From positions 4,208,842 through 4,272,841 of the forward strand of contig OZ020306.1 in NCBI GenBank assembly GCA_963971305.1: a stretch of 64,000 nucleotides of DNA, in the 5' to 3' direction. Each line of letters opens with the position of its first letter. The stretch's first letter is position 1. The notes below the pieces were generated by a model. The model was not told where the DNA came from. It saw nothing but the letters and a program-made list of their open reading frames with translations, and made no database searches. The translations under genes and the position numbers were made by a program. This document shows positions 9,729 through 21,300 of the stretch, in pieces. The stretch comes from Arcuatula senhousia. Its lineage: Eukaryota; Mollusca; Bivalvia; Mytilida; Mytilidae.

Positions 9729-10326
9729 TAAATTTTCATAGTCATACATAAAAGTTATAAGATCTGGATCATCATACAAATCAAAAATATCTAATAATGA
9801 TTCATCAGGTTTCACAAAATCTGTCAAATTACTTGTTTTAGCATTAAAGTCACCTAGAAGACAAATTTTTTCACCAGATTTATAAAAATCAAACATTTCA
9901 GATTCTATCTCAGTAAAAGCCTCATCTGATGCATACTTAGTATTTTCTGGAGGAATATAAATACAGCCTAATAATAGATCAAATTTTAACCTATTACTTT
10001 TCATTCTCATCCATAAAACAAAATCTGAATCAGAATCTAAGAATTCAATGATTTCATTTAAAGAACTTTTATAAACAATAATGAGACCACCTGATTTTTT
10101 TGAACATTTCTTTCTATGTTTTGCCTTAGAATAATATTCTTCAGGCAAATCTAACTTATCATAAATATCAGTTTTTGTTTCTTGAAATAAAAGTATATCA
10201 TAACTCTTAATAAATAACAAAAAATCTGGATTTAACAACTTTGATTTAAGTCCACAAACATTCAGACAGCATATTTTCAGTTTATTTAAATGACAAAATT
10301 CTTTATTTAAAGTACATTTTTTCTCT
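9729..10326 (-). pseudogene. L1-like LINE ORF2, first part: N-terminal endonuclease
   Basis: The minus frame opens after a TAG near 10326, just behind ORF1. It reads C-C-L-N-V-C-G-L (the usual endonuclease start), L-L-F-Q-E-T (catalytic Glu) and C-L-L-G-D-F-N-A-K-T (catalytic Asp/Asn), all typical of apurinic endonucleases of LINEs. The frame then runs into the composite insertion at 9728. The remainder of the endonuclease and the RT are at 4596-6619. Confidence 0.85.
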
Positions 10327-10340
10327 CTATCCCGCCTGTC

Positions 10341-11435
10341 CTACTTGAATCTGACATGCTGATTTCCAGTTAAATTTCTATCTTGTCCTCTGGCTGCCTG
10401 CTCACCTGGCACAAAACGCTGACCATCTACATAAAGCTTGTCAACCACTAAAGTTGCTCGTTTACCTTGGTCTCTAAATTCTTTCATTATCGGAACAAGC
10501 TCCTTACGCCGATTGCTAATTTCCTGTGGGTACTGTGTGTAGACTTTTTGTGGTTTGCCCCTCAGGTTTTCTTGTGCTGCTTTGATAACGGATTCTTTGT
10601 CCTTAAAATGAACAAATCTAGCCACTATTCCTCGTGTTTTTCTATGGTCATTATTTCTTTTGAGACGATGGACATTTTGGAATTCAATCGTGTCAGTCAA
10701 CTTCAGTTCATTTACAATGAAGTGTCGCAAAACAGCTTCGGTGTCTTCTTTAATGTTTGGGTCTGGACTAAATGTTTCAGGTATGTTTTCAAATATGAGA
10801 TTGTACTTCATAGATCTTGTTTGCTGTTCTAAAAGGGTTTCATGTAGATCGTTCGTTTGTGTTTCTAACTCTCTGCGGGAGAACTCTAAATCTGATATTC
10901 TATTATGAAACTGTGCCATATCAGTATCATTAACAGTTAATTTTCGATCCTGGTTCTGAACAGTTTGCTTTAACTGATAAATATCTTTATCAACCGCATC
11001 AAATTTTCGCTCAATAATTGATAATCTTTCACATACGCTATCAAGCAGATCCAGTTTTTTTAACCTCATCTGTATATCTTGCAATATAACTGGTAAATTC
11101 GGTTGTAAATTGAACCCCTGTACTCCATCATCACTTGAAAATTGATTTGTTGACATTGTTGATACGGGATAACCTTGACCTTGTCCCGTGACAATTGGAT
11201 GTGTATTCGGTTGTACCAAATTGTGAACCGGCGTTGAAGTGTACATATTTTGCATCGGTGGTTGTAAGGTGTGATATATAGAACCGGGTGAAGATATAAC
11301 TGGTGGTGGTCCATATAAGGCCTGGTTGGCGTTGTGTACTGCGTTATAGGTTAAATTGTTTTGGGGTGTTGTGGGTGTGTTCGACTGCATGCTGGACTCA
11401 CTTAAATTCAGTCGCTTTCGCTTCGGTTTACCCAT
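10341..11435 (-). CDS. L1-like LINE ORF1 protein (RNA-binding, coiled-coil plus RRM)
   Basis: 364 aa, intact. It has a basic N-terminus (K-P-K-R-K-R), a P/T/Q-rich linker (about residues 15-110), a long coiled coil (~115-205), then S-M-K-Y-N-L-I-F-E-N-I-P-E (208-220), which opens the RRM typical of L1 ORF1p (Transposase_22), and a basic C-terminal domain. ORF1p trimerises on and chaperones the LINE RNA. ORF2 follows within about 15 bp. ORF1 is intact, but the element is dead because ORF2 is split, frameshifted and truncated. Confidence 0.85.
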   Translation of the reverse strand: MGKPKRKRLNLSESSMQSNTPTTPQNNLTYNAVHNANQALYGPPPVISSPGSIYHTLQPPMQNMYTSTPVHNLVQPNTHPIVTGQGQGYPVSTMSTNQFSSDDGVQGFNLQPNLPVILQDIQMRLKKLDLLDSVCERLSIIERKFDAVDKDIYQLKQTVQNQDRKLTVNDTDMAQFHNRISDLEFSRRELETQTNDLHETLLEQQTRSMKYNLIFENIPETFSPDPNIKEDTEAVLRHFIVNELKLTDTIEFQNVHRLKRNNDHRKTRGIVARFVHFKDKESVIKAAQENLRGKPQKVYTQYPQEISNRRKELVPIMKEFRDQGKRATLVVDKLYVDGQRFVPGEQAARGQDRNLTGNQHVRFK

Positions 11436-12056
11436 AGCACTGTTCTCGGAAGACCAAAATTTGTATCTGCAAACTTCTTCATAAAGTCGACACTATACAT
11501 TGTCTATAAACAGTTGAGACTTCTTCAGACTATGCAAATCCAACGTTTTTCTTCCGGTCAGCACACGCCCGCCCATCACTATCCGCCATGTTTTTTTCTT
11601 TCACAAATGCTTTAGAAACATACTTTGATAATTAGCGTTACTTATTTGGCCAACAAAAAAGTATGTGTTTCCGGTTTCATCCCTGAAAAAAATGGGGTCG
11701 GTAAATAATTTAAGAAAGGATAGTAAGCATTTTTTTTTTAATTTTTTTACCTTGAGTTAATGGGGAGTTGATTTCAAGTTTAACGGTGCTTAAGGAAAAA
11801 TATCAATAAAAGGCTAGGATCGGCATGATAAAATAAGGGTAGGTAGGGAAACCTGCAACACACATTTTTTATTTGGCCTCATCTAAAGTACAAGCTAAAT
11901 AGTTTATAGTACTTTGCTATATGATGCAAATACGCCATCATCTTTACGTATACACTGTATATAGGTTTGAGGTTGAATTGGCTCAAGGCAGTTCTATTAA
12001 TCGACTATGATACACATCCAATAACAATCCCAAGTTTTTAAAAGGTTAGATGTACT
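11436..12056. other. LINE 5' region and unassigned AT-rich sequence
   Basis: The first ~150 bp are probably the LINE 5' UTR. No ORF, promoter or repeat could be supported in the rest. Confidence 0.4.
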
Positions 12057-12585
12057 TTAAGGTTCATCTGTACACTTCGGAAAAAATGACAGATATTTTA
12101 CGTCTTTTTTCAGTCTATGTGGAGCCTAAACTGCACATTCAATTGCTTAATAAGACATAGCAGCGACTAGATAAATATTTTTGTATAAACTTTTAGTAAT
12201 TTGTACATATACACTATACACTTGGTCCGTTTTGCCGGGGCATTTTCTTTGCGCTTTTCAGTGCACCCAAATATAGCCAATTATCAACAATGCCCTGTCA
12301 TTTGGCCTCCAGATTTCATTATTGGTGTTATTAAATCTACTCACAATCGGTTTTATGGAATGTTATTTAGGGGTAATTCATACTTTATTTATGGAACAAT
12401 TTGAACGGAAAGAAAATGAATAGAGAAAACTTGTAAACTGGAAGGGAAAATGATCGACAATTTTATATCTAGACGCTGCTACACTTCATTTTGTGTTTCT
12501 ATTTGTCGTTTAAGTCGTACATCATGAGACTAGAAAATAGGTCAAATATCTGTCATTTCATTCGAAGTGTAACCATGAACCTTAA
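12057..12585. mobile_element. TTAA-bounded MITE, copy 1
   Basis: Begins TTAAGGTTCATCTGTACACT and ends with its inverse AGTGTAACCATGAACCTTAA. The inverted repeats extend about 43 bp inwards, including TGACAGATATTTT. TTAA at both ends fits a TTAA target duplication as in piggyBac-type elements. The terminal sequence matches the MITE at 33893-34437. No coding capacity. Confidence 0.75.
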
Positions 12586-12673
12586 TTAAAAGATCGCATC
12601 TGTTCTGTTTTCATGATACAAAAATGAAAATACGAGTTTAAAATGTTTTTACCACCCTGTAGGTTGATTGAAA

Positions 12674-12915
12674 TTAATTTATCAAGAGATCAGATACAAT
12701 ATCACTACTCGTAAATGGTTCTTCTTCATCTGTCCGGATGTTGCACGTGTCTTGTGGTCCCGCTTGTGACTTCGTCAGCGATTCCCTTAAACAGATCCCG
12801 TCCCCTATTGTAACGACACCAAGAACGGCAAGTTCGTCGTCTGATAATTGCTTGGCGATTTTTATATCAATTTTTTTTGTTCAAGAAAAAGCTCGGCGAG
12901 AGTGCCCTTATCCAT
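12674..12915 (-). pseudogene. Fragment resembling a small SAM-like domain protein, frameshifted
   Basis: An ATG at 12915 opens M-D-K-G-T-L-A-E-L-F-L-E-Q. After a shift of one frame near 12855-12865 the sequence continues I-A-K-Q-L-S-D-D-E-L-A-V-L-G and T-I-G-D-G-I-C-L-R, ending in TAA at 12674. The spacing of the helical segment and 'LGVxTIGDRxRLR'-type ending are reminiscent of SAM domains. It is broken and may be part of a mobile element or a retrocopy. The fold assignment is an inference. Confidence 0.35.
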
Positions 12916-13080
12916 ATTAAACAGAATCGCCTGACCATACTTGCCATTTTGTTAGGCGGTGAGTGTAAAATTTAATCTTACAAAAAAATCCGAGTTCGGA
13001 AATGGTCGTTGATTTCCGATTTCCCCCGAGTTACAACCACTTAAAAGAGCACCCAATGTTGTAACGACAGCGTATAATCA

Positions 13081-13607
13081 TAGATCTGTATATTAAATAG
13101 ATTTGCAAATTGGTGAAATCTCACAATATCTCATGCAAATAAACGAGATTTCAAAAAAAATAAACAATTTGAAAAGTACAACTTTATACTGTAATATCTC
13201 AAAAACCATTTAAGATTTTTAAATGATTCTTTTTTACAGCCATCCTTAAATGTTTTAAGATTTTACATGTGTTAAGATAATTTCTATAACATTTGGCACT
13301 TTAGAGGAGTTTCAAAAGAGCTCATACTACCCTAGTTTTTATGAAAATTCAATATTTTACAAAATTTTCGTAAAGTTTTCACTTTAAATTGTCACAAAAT
13401 GTTTATTTCTCAACCAAATTAAATAAAATTTTCACACAGATATTCCTTAATCTTTTCTCTGTTTAATGCAATTTATTCTGATTAATTCCATAGAAAGGCA
13501 TTAGAGAAGTTCGAAAAATAAACCAACTCTCATTTATCAACCAGTGATATTTTCACACATATACTGGACAATTAACAAGTTGCAAATCTATTTAATATAC
13601 AGGTCTA
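13081..13607. mobile_element. MITE inserted in the AT-rich satellite
   Basis: The left end TAGATCTGTATATTAAATAG and right end CTATTTAATATACAGGTCTA are inverted repeats with one mismatch, and continue into ATTTGCAA/TTGCAAAT. One satellite unit (GTTGTAACGACAGCGTATAA) lies just left of it, and the main array resumes directly on the right, so the element landed inside the array. Confidence 0.75.
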
Positions 13608-14460
13608 TGGTATAATGTTGTAACCACATAGTATAAAGTTGTAATCACATATTATAATGGTGAAAGTACTGAGTATAATGTTGCACAAACTTAGTATAAT
13701 GTTGTGACAGCAAAGTATAATGGTGTAATCACAGAGTATAATGTTGGAAAGACAGTGTATAATTATGCAACCACAGAGTAAAATGTTGTAACCCAAGAGT
13801 ATAATGTTGAATAGACAGCCTATAATGATCCAACGACTGAATATAAAGTTGTAACCACATAGTATAATGTTGTCACCACGGTGCATAATGTTGTAACGCC
13901 TGACTATAATGTGGTAACGACATCGTATAATTTTGTCTCGACAGCGTAAAATGATGAAATGACAGAGTATAAAGTTGTAAGGCCCGAGTATAATGGTGTA
14001 ACGCCTGTGTATAATGGTGTAATAGCTGAGTATAATGGTGTAACGCCTGAGTATAATGTGATAACTACAGAATATAATGCTGTAACGACAGTGTATAATA
14101 TTGAACAACAGAGTAAACTAAAGAAAGGACTGAGTATAATGTTAAAACTGCATAGTATGATGCTGTAATGACTGAATATAATAAAGTAACGAAAGAATAT
14201 AAAGTTTTAAGGACTGTGTATAATGTTGAAACGACTTAACATAATGTTGACCCGACTGAGTATAATGTTGACACGACTGAACATAATGTTATAACGACTG
14301 AACATAATGTTATAACGACTGAGTATAAATATTCTAACCGCTGAGTATAATGTGGGTACGACTGAATATAATGTTGTAAGGACTGAATATAAAGTTGTAA
14401 CGACTGAGTATAAAGTTGTAACGACTGAGCATAATGACGTTACGACTGAGTATAATGATG
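13608..14460. repeat. 21-bp AT-rich satellite
   Basis: About 40 diverged copies of a ~21-bp unit of the form GTATAATGTTGTAACGACTG. It begins before the MITE (a unit is visible at 13050-13080). ORFs on either strand through it are by-products of sparse stops. Confidence 0.9.
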
Positions 14461-14492
14461 GTGACCAACATAAGGCAGTCCTGGCGTTCCAT

Positions 14493-17455
14493 ACCCAATA
14501 ATGAACTGGTACCTATCTGCTTCTATGAACGTCATTCAAATGCCCCATTAGTACCTCTTTGCTTCTATGAACGTCATTCAAATGCCCCACTGGTACCTAT
14601 CTGCTTCTATGAACGTCATTCAAATGCCCCATTAGTACCTCTTTGCTTCTATGAACGTCATTCAAATGCCCCATTAGTACCTCTTTGCTTCTATGAACGT
14701 CATTCAAATGCCCCACTGGTACCTATCTGCTTCTATGAACGTCATTCAAATGCCCCATTAGTACCTCTTTGCTTCTATGAACGTCATTCAAATGCCCCAT
14801 TAGTACCTCTTTGCTTCTATGAACGTTATTCAAATGCCCCATTAGTACCTCTTTGCTTCTATGAACGTCATTCAAATGCCCAATTAGTACCTTTTTGCTT
14901 CTATGAACGTCATTCAAATGCCCCATTAGTACCCCTATGCTTCTATGAACGTCATTCAAATGCCCCATTAGTACCTCTTTGCTTCTATGAACGTCATTCA
15001 AATGCCCCACTGGTACCTATCTGCTTCTATGAACGTCATTCAAATGCCCCACTGTTACCTATCTGCTTCTATGAACGTCATTCAAATGCCCCATTAGTAC
15101 CCCTATGCTTCTATGAATGTCATTCAAATGCCCCACTGTTACCTATCTGCTTCTATGAACGTCATTCAAATGCCCCATTGGAACCTCTCTGCTTCTATGA
15201 ATGTCATTCAAATGCCCCATTGGAACCTCTTTGCTTCTATGAACGTCATTCAAATGCCCCACTGGTACCTATCTGCTTCTATGAACATCATTCAAATTCC
15301 CCATTTGAACCTCTGTGCTTCTTTGAACGTCATTCAAATGCCCCATTTGTACCTCTCAGCTTCCTTGACATTTGAATGCCCAATAATGAACTGGTACCTC
15401 TTTGCTTCTATGAACGTCATTCAAATGCCCCACTGTTACCTATCTGCTTCTATGAACGTCATTCAAATGCCCCACTGGTACCTATCTGCTTCTATGAACG
15501 TCATTCAAATGCCCCATTAGTACCCCTATGCTTCTATGAACGTCATTCAAATGCCCCACTGTTACCTCTCTGCTTCTATGAACGTCATTCAAATGCCCCA
15601 TTAGTACCCCTATGCTTCTATGAACGTCATTCAAATGCCCCACTGTTACCTATCTGCTTCTATGAACGTCATTCAAATGCCCCACTGGTACCTATCTGCT
15701 TCTATGAACGTCATTCAAATGCCCCACTGTTACCTATCTGCTTCTATGAATGTCATTCAAAAAAGCGAACAAAACCTTATGACAAACAAATATCTGTACT
15801 TATCTGAGAGATGGAAATCCCAATATTTGTCTATGACTGCATGATATGTTTATTCTTAAGCGGTTTTGCGGTTTTTTATACCCAGAAGATGGAAGGAACT
15901 TAAAATGCGTTTTGGTCCAATGAAAAAATGCAGAAAGGAACCGCTACAAACCCACCATCCACACTGCGGCATACGTAGTCGGAGACGGATGACTTGAATG
16001 GTTTCACCAGAAATGTACATGAATAAAATAAAATCCGAAAGCCACTAATTGTTGTGTCGCAGGTACCAGTGGGGCATTTGAATGACGTTCATAGAAGCAA
16101 AGAGGTTCCAATGGGGCATTTGAATGACGTTCATAGAAGCATATAGGTACCAGTGGGGCATTTGAATGAAGTTCATAGAAGCATATAGGTAACAGTGGGG
16201 CATTTGAATGACATTCATAGAAGCAGATAGGTACCAGTGGGGCATTTGAATGAAGTTCATAGAAGCATATAGGTAACAGTGGGGCATTTGAATGACGTTC
16301 ATAGAAGCAGATAGGTACCAGTGGGGCATTTGAATGACGTTCATAGAAGCATAGGGGTACTAATGGGGCATTTGAATGATGTCATAGAAGCAGATAGGTA
16401 ACAGTGGGGCATTTGAATGACATTCATAGAAGCATAGGGGTACTAATGGGGCATTTGAATGAGGTTCATAGAAGCAGATAGGTAACAGTGGGGCATTTGA
16501 ATGACGTTCATAGAAGCAGATAGGTACCAGTGGGGCATTTGAATGACGTTCATAGAAGCAGATAGAATGAATGTCATTCAAATGCCCCTTTGGAACCTCT
16601 CTGCTTCTATGAACGTCATTCAAATGCCCCACTGGTACCTCTCTGCTTCTATGAACGTCATTCAAATGCCCCACTGGTACCTATCTGCTTCTTTGGACGT
16701 CATTCAAATGCCCCATTGGAACTTCTCTGCTTCTTTGAACGTCATTCAAATGCCCCATTAGTATCCTCTGCCTCTATGAACATCTTGGTACCTCTCTGCT
16801 TCTTTGGACAGTTCATCATTCAAATGCCCCATTGGTACCTCTTTGCTTCTATGAACGTCATTCAAATGCCCCATTGGTACCTCTCTGCTTCTATGAACGT
16901 CATTCAAATGCCCCATTTGTACCTCTCTGCTTCTAGGAACGTCTTGGTACCTCTTTGCTTCTATGAACGTCATTCAAATGCCCCATTAGTACCTCTCTGC
17001 TTCTTTGAACATCATTCAAATGCCCCATTGGAACCTCTCTGCTTCTTTGAACGTCATTCAAATGCCCCATTAGTACCCCTATGCTTCTATGAACGTCATT
17101 CAAATGCCCCACTGGTACCTCTCTGCTTCTATGAACGTCATTCAAATGCCCCACTGGTACCTATCTGCTTCTATGAACGTCATTCAAATGCCCCATTGGA
17201 ACCTCTCTGCTTCTCTGAACGTCATTCAAATGCCCCATTGGAACCTCTTTGCTTCTATGAACGTCATTCAAATGCCCCATTAGTACCTCTTTGCTTCTAT
17301 GAACGTCATTCAAATGCCCCATTTGTACCTCTCTGCTTCTTTGAACAGTTCATCATTCAAATGCCCCATTTGTACCTCTCTGCTTCTTTGAACAGTTCAT
17401 CATTTAAGTGCCCCATTTGTACCTCTCTGCTTCTTTGAACAGTTCATCATTCACA
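14493..17455. repeat. 42-bp satellite with two strand switches
   Basis: The unit contains CTTCTATGAACGTCATTCAA and ATGCCCCA(T/C)T(A/G)GTACCT. It runs in one orientation at 14493-15765 (about 30 copies). A ~300-bp unique stretch follows (15766-16062), then the opposite orientation at 16063-16566 (about 12 copies) and the first orientation again at 16567-17455 (about 20 copies). Variant units (Tyr to Phe codon, dropped segments) cluster, showing local amplification. Because 42 is divisible by 3, several frames stay open on both strands. None has a plausible protein or start. Confidence 0.9.
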
Positions 17456-18206
17456 TGCAGACTTTTTGGCATGGTTAACTGAGAATTGTAAACACAAATA
17501 ATGCTAACTATTTATTTGAGTGATATAAGATATAAAAATAATATGTAAGTGATGCTTGCTATATTCATTTTTTTTTAATAACAACACTTGTCTTTAGGAC
17601 ATAGGACATGGTAACTATGTCTTAAGTTGTCAATCACAGCCATTGTGATCTTAAAATAATTCCATATAGTGGCTGAAAAATTATAATTTGGTGAAAAACT
17701 GTAAATAACATGCAAATTTTGAGTTTTTTGTCAAAATACTATGAGCAACACTGACTACCACTACAATTTTTTGTGTAAATGATCATTTAAAAAAACCCGA
17801 AACTAACAAACCACAAAAATATCATTGTGGTAAACTGTATGGCTCATAGTCAAATTTGCCAAAACCACTCGAATTTTACATGATTTAAACACTTTTTCAC
17901 AAAAAAGTGCATTTTGGCAGAATTTGATGACATTAACAATGTTATGTAATAAATGAGACTTTGGTAAAAATGTTATTTTACTTTTATACCTTATTCACCT
18001 AAGAACTAATCTAGAAAAGTTTTATGTCAATTCAATATTTCTAAAAACATGCAGAATTTCACATGAATTTGGTGGCCAAGTTTAGCTTTTATTATATCTT
18101 GTCCTTTTATACAAATGAGAATAAACAAAAGTTTTAAATTTCATTCTTACATTTTTTTCAACAAAAAAGCAGTTTTTAACTACGGTATCTGTGTGCATTA
18201 TCTTCA
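17456..18206. other. 3' flank / 3' UTR of NPEPL1
   Basis: AT-rich and without ORFs. On the minus strand an AATAAA lies at 18088-18093, about 115 nt past the stop codon, and is a candidate poly(A) signal. Another AATAAA lies near 17508. Which one is used cannot be told from the sequence. Confidence 0.4.
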
Positions 18207-18371
18207 TCAAGAGGCAGTAGTACGTAGTTTTTTGTTGGAATCCTCAGAATCAATGTCCATAACTTCTTGGATTGACACAGCAGGGCCGACATATTGCAGA
18301 AGAGGATTCTGGGATTGACTACCAAAGAGAGTTGTTAATAAAGCTACTCCATATCCTGTCGCTCTTTCACC
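18207..18371 (-). CDS. NPEPL1: NPEPL1 coding exon 12 (residues 465-518 and stop)
   Basis: G-E-R-A-T-G-Y-G-V-A-L-L ... N-P-L-L ... D-S-N-K-K-L-R-T-T-A-S, then TGA at 18209-18207. The K-K-x-R tail parallels the basic tail of vertebrate NPEPL1. Confidence 0.93.
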   Translation of the reverse strand, partial: GERATGYGVALLTTLFGSQSQNPLLQYVGPAVSIQEVMDIDSEDSNKKLRTTAS

Positions 18372-21300
18372 CTACAATATTCAAACTAGTATACAGACAT
18401 TCAGAATAGTCAATGATGAAATAGTACTATATCACTGCCTAAAATTTTCTCTAATAGTTTTTCTGAGTTTTAGCTTTCACAAATACCAATTAATCTGTGA
18501 AATATTTATATATATAATCTTAATTTTTCACAAAAATCATTTCGCCAATTACTATGAAATCTTAATATGCATATCTACATATAATACATACAAATATCAG
18601 GATCAGGGTCACACAGCATGTTAACAGTTGTGTAGACAATAATCTCAAGTGTATCAGCTGCCTAGCTATTATACTTTTCAAGAAATTCATTTTCTACAAA
18701 AGTCTGACAAACAAGAAAATGTGCCAAACAGACAAAGTTCCCTGCCTTTATAGCCCCTCTCTAGATTTTCCATGGAAATCCATGGAATTCTATGGAACAC
18801 CTCCATGGAATTCCATGGAAAAACTTTCCATGGAATTCCATGGAGTATTGGAACATGGAAATCCATGGAATATTTTCCATGGTATTCAATGGAATTTTTC
18901 CCATGGTATTCCATGGTTTTCCATGGATTTCCATGGAAAACCATGGAAAGATATGTTCAAATACTCCATGGAATTCCATGGAAACTTGTCCATGGCCTGG
19001 TCAACCATGGAAAATAATAATAGGTTAACAGGTCTGCTGGAAGTCTTCTCATATCATGATTGCCTATTCACCTTGAAGTAATAACTTAATATCACCAGAA
19101 TTCTGGTACATAAATCTTTGTTTACTTCTTACATAATAAAGGATCAAATTATTCATTAATATAATATTTATTTATTTTTTGTTTTGTTCTTTGATGACTT
19201 ATAAGTGTCTTTTTTGTACTTTCAAAAAAATGTTTACAGCATAATATCAAAGAAAAAACTTTTAAACCCAATAAGCTTCAAATCATGGTTATCATCTTTT
19301 ATTGATATTAAATTGAGGCTATAATTGTCAGAAACAACATGAAACTTGACCTAAATCAATAATGAAATACTTAAACATGTTGAAGTGGTCAAGTTTTAAC
19401 TTTATTTACATTTTAATTACTCATTATAAAATATATGCTTATTCAGATTCCTTCTAAAGTTTGGGCAGTAGTATGATGCACATGCATGTAATATGGATAC
19501 AGTGTAGAATTATTTTCGTTCGCGCAAGAACAAGACGCTGTATGGCACGTTACAATGAAAGCAAAAACTAAATTGTTTCAAACTATTTCAAAGGGGTCAC
19601 AATTGGGGGAACGCCTGCGACGGCTAAAAGTTGAGATTTTATCTCAACTTAAAAATCATAATTGAACTCACATGGCTATAGTTTACTTCTTCTCAGCCTT
19701 ATATTATAGAAAAGTATTATCATTTACACACACCATGCCAATTTATTTCAAAATCTTGATGTTCTATGATGTTTCATGCTTAATTTGATTATAGTTCTTC
19801 TTTCTATGAGTTTCCATGTGTTAAAATTTCTAAGACCATTTCCATGACTTAAATTTTTTTTTCCCATGGATATCGATGGAACTTTTTCCATGATTTATCA
19901 ACTTTCCATGGAAATCCATGGAAATATATTTCTTACTGCTGAACATGGACAATTTTCCATTGAATCCATGGAAAAACATGGAAAATAACTCATTTTATCA
20001 TGGAAAAACTTCTCATCATGGAAGGTTTAAGGATGGGGGATCAGAGCCAGCATCTAAAGCATATGTTGTGATTAGCATCACAAGGTGCACCTACCATACA
20101 AATATGGCACAAAATTGTCAGAAAGTGGGAATGGACTTTAATCTTTCTTCTGTAAGTGGTCATCCATGCGGAATATATAGGTCGAACCCAGCCTATGAAG
20201 CATGCATTGTGCTTTTTTTTTTCAAATAACAGATAATTTATTGCACTAATAGCTGTTACAATTATTTGCTAATTACAGCTTTCATTAGCAAATTTCCCTT
20301 TTGTTAGTATCTATATGTCAGGGTCATATAGATAAGTTATTTCTTGTTAAATAGTATTAGTCTCATACAGAATACATATGCATAAATACAAACAAAAATA
20401 AACATATACAAGACTATTAGATAGATTAAAGAAAAAATATGAAAACCTGAACACACTCTTTCGCTTTTTAGTATTGATTAATATGTACTTTTAAATTCCG
20501 TTATTTACGCTTTAGTGATTTTCTATTAAGTCACGAGGGACTAAAGTTTATGAATGGGTCATTCATTGATTTATTATGTCAAGCAAAGTGTGTGTGTGTT
20601 ACAATTTCAATTCAATTTCAATTTATTTATTGCTCGAACTCAATTACAATAATTGGTTTAGGCACAATGGATAATAGAAGTATATATATAATAAAGTATA
20701 ATAAACACAATGATGATGAAATTTAGACAATTTACAATGTAAATATATATTGGTTTTATATTAATTTGTGGTTTCTTATTTCTAAACAGTTTGATATAAA
20801 GTTGGAAAACATCTTCAGTACAAATGAAAAATTGTTATTGAGTAGAAGTTTTACTTTTTCATTGTTGCTCATAAAATTGTATTGTTTGTATATGGAACTT
20901 ATTTTGTTACTAAAATCATCTCTCTGTGTCTTATAAAAATTGCAATAAAAAAGAAAATGAAATTCATCTTCAACAGAGATATTACATATTGGACATATTC
21001 TTTGTTCTAAAGGTATTTGAAGATGTCTCCCTTTTTCAATCATTAACTGATGAGAGCTTGTCCTAAGTCTGCAAATCATGGCCCTATCCAATACATTGGT
21101 CAGTTTATCAACATAAGCTGGTCTCTCCCCACTTTCGTAGACTCCCATAAAGAAATTTAGTTTGGCATTATTCTTTAAATTTGAATTTTGTGTTTGTTGG
21201 CACGTATCTTTAATTCTTTGCTTGACTTGATTTAAATTTGCTTTGAGCATAAAATTATTACTGTTCAAATAACTAAAACCCAGTGAGTTTAAAATATTGT

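Noticed and set aside
14434..15807. Long plus-strand ORFs with 14-residue repeats (C-F-Y-E-R-H-S-N-A-P-L-V-P-L)
   Set aside because: They come from the 42-bp satellite. Equivalent frames are open on the other strand and where the array is inverted, and there is no plausible start, signal or domain.
18687..19081. Four overlapping ORFs on both strands rich in M-E-F-H-G-I-P-W
   Set aside because: Produced by CCATGG palindromes, which encode the same residues on either strand.
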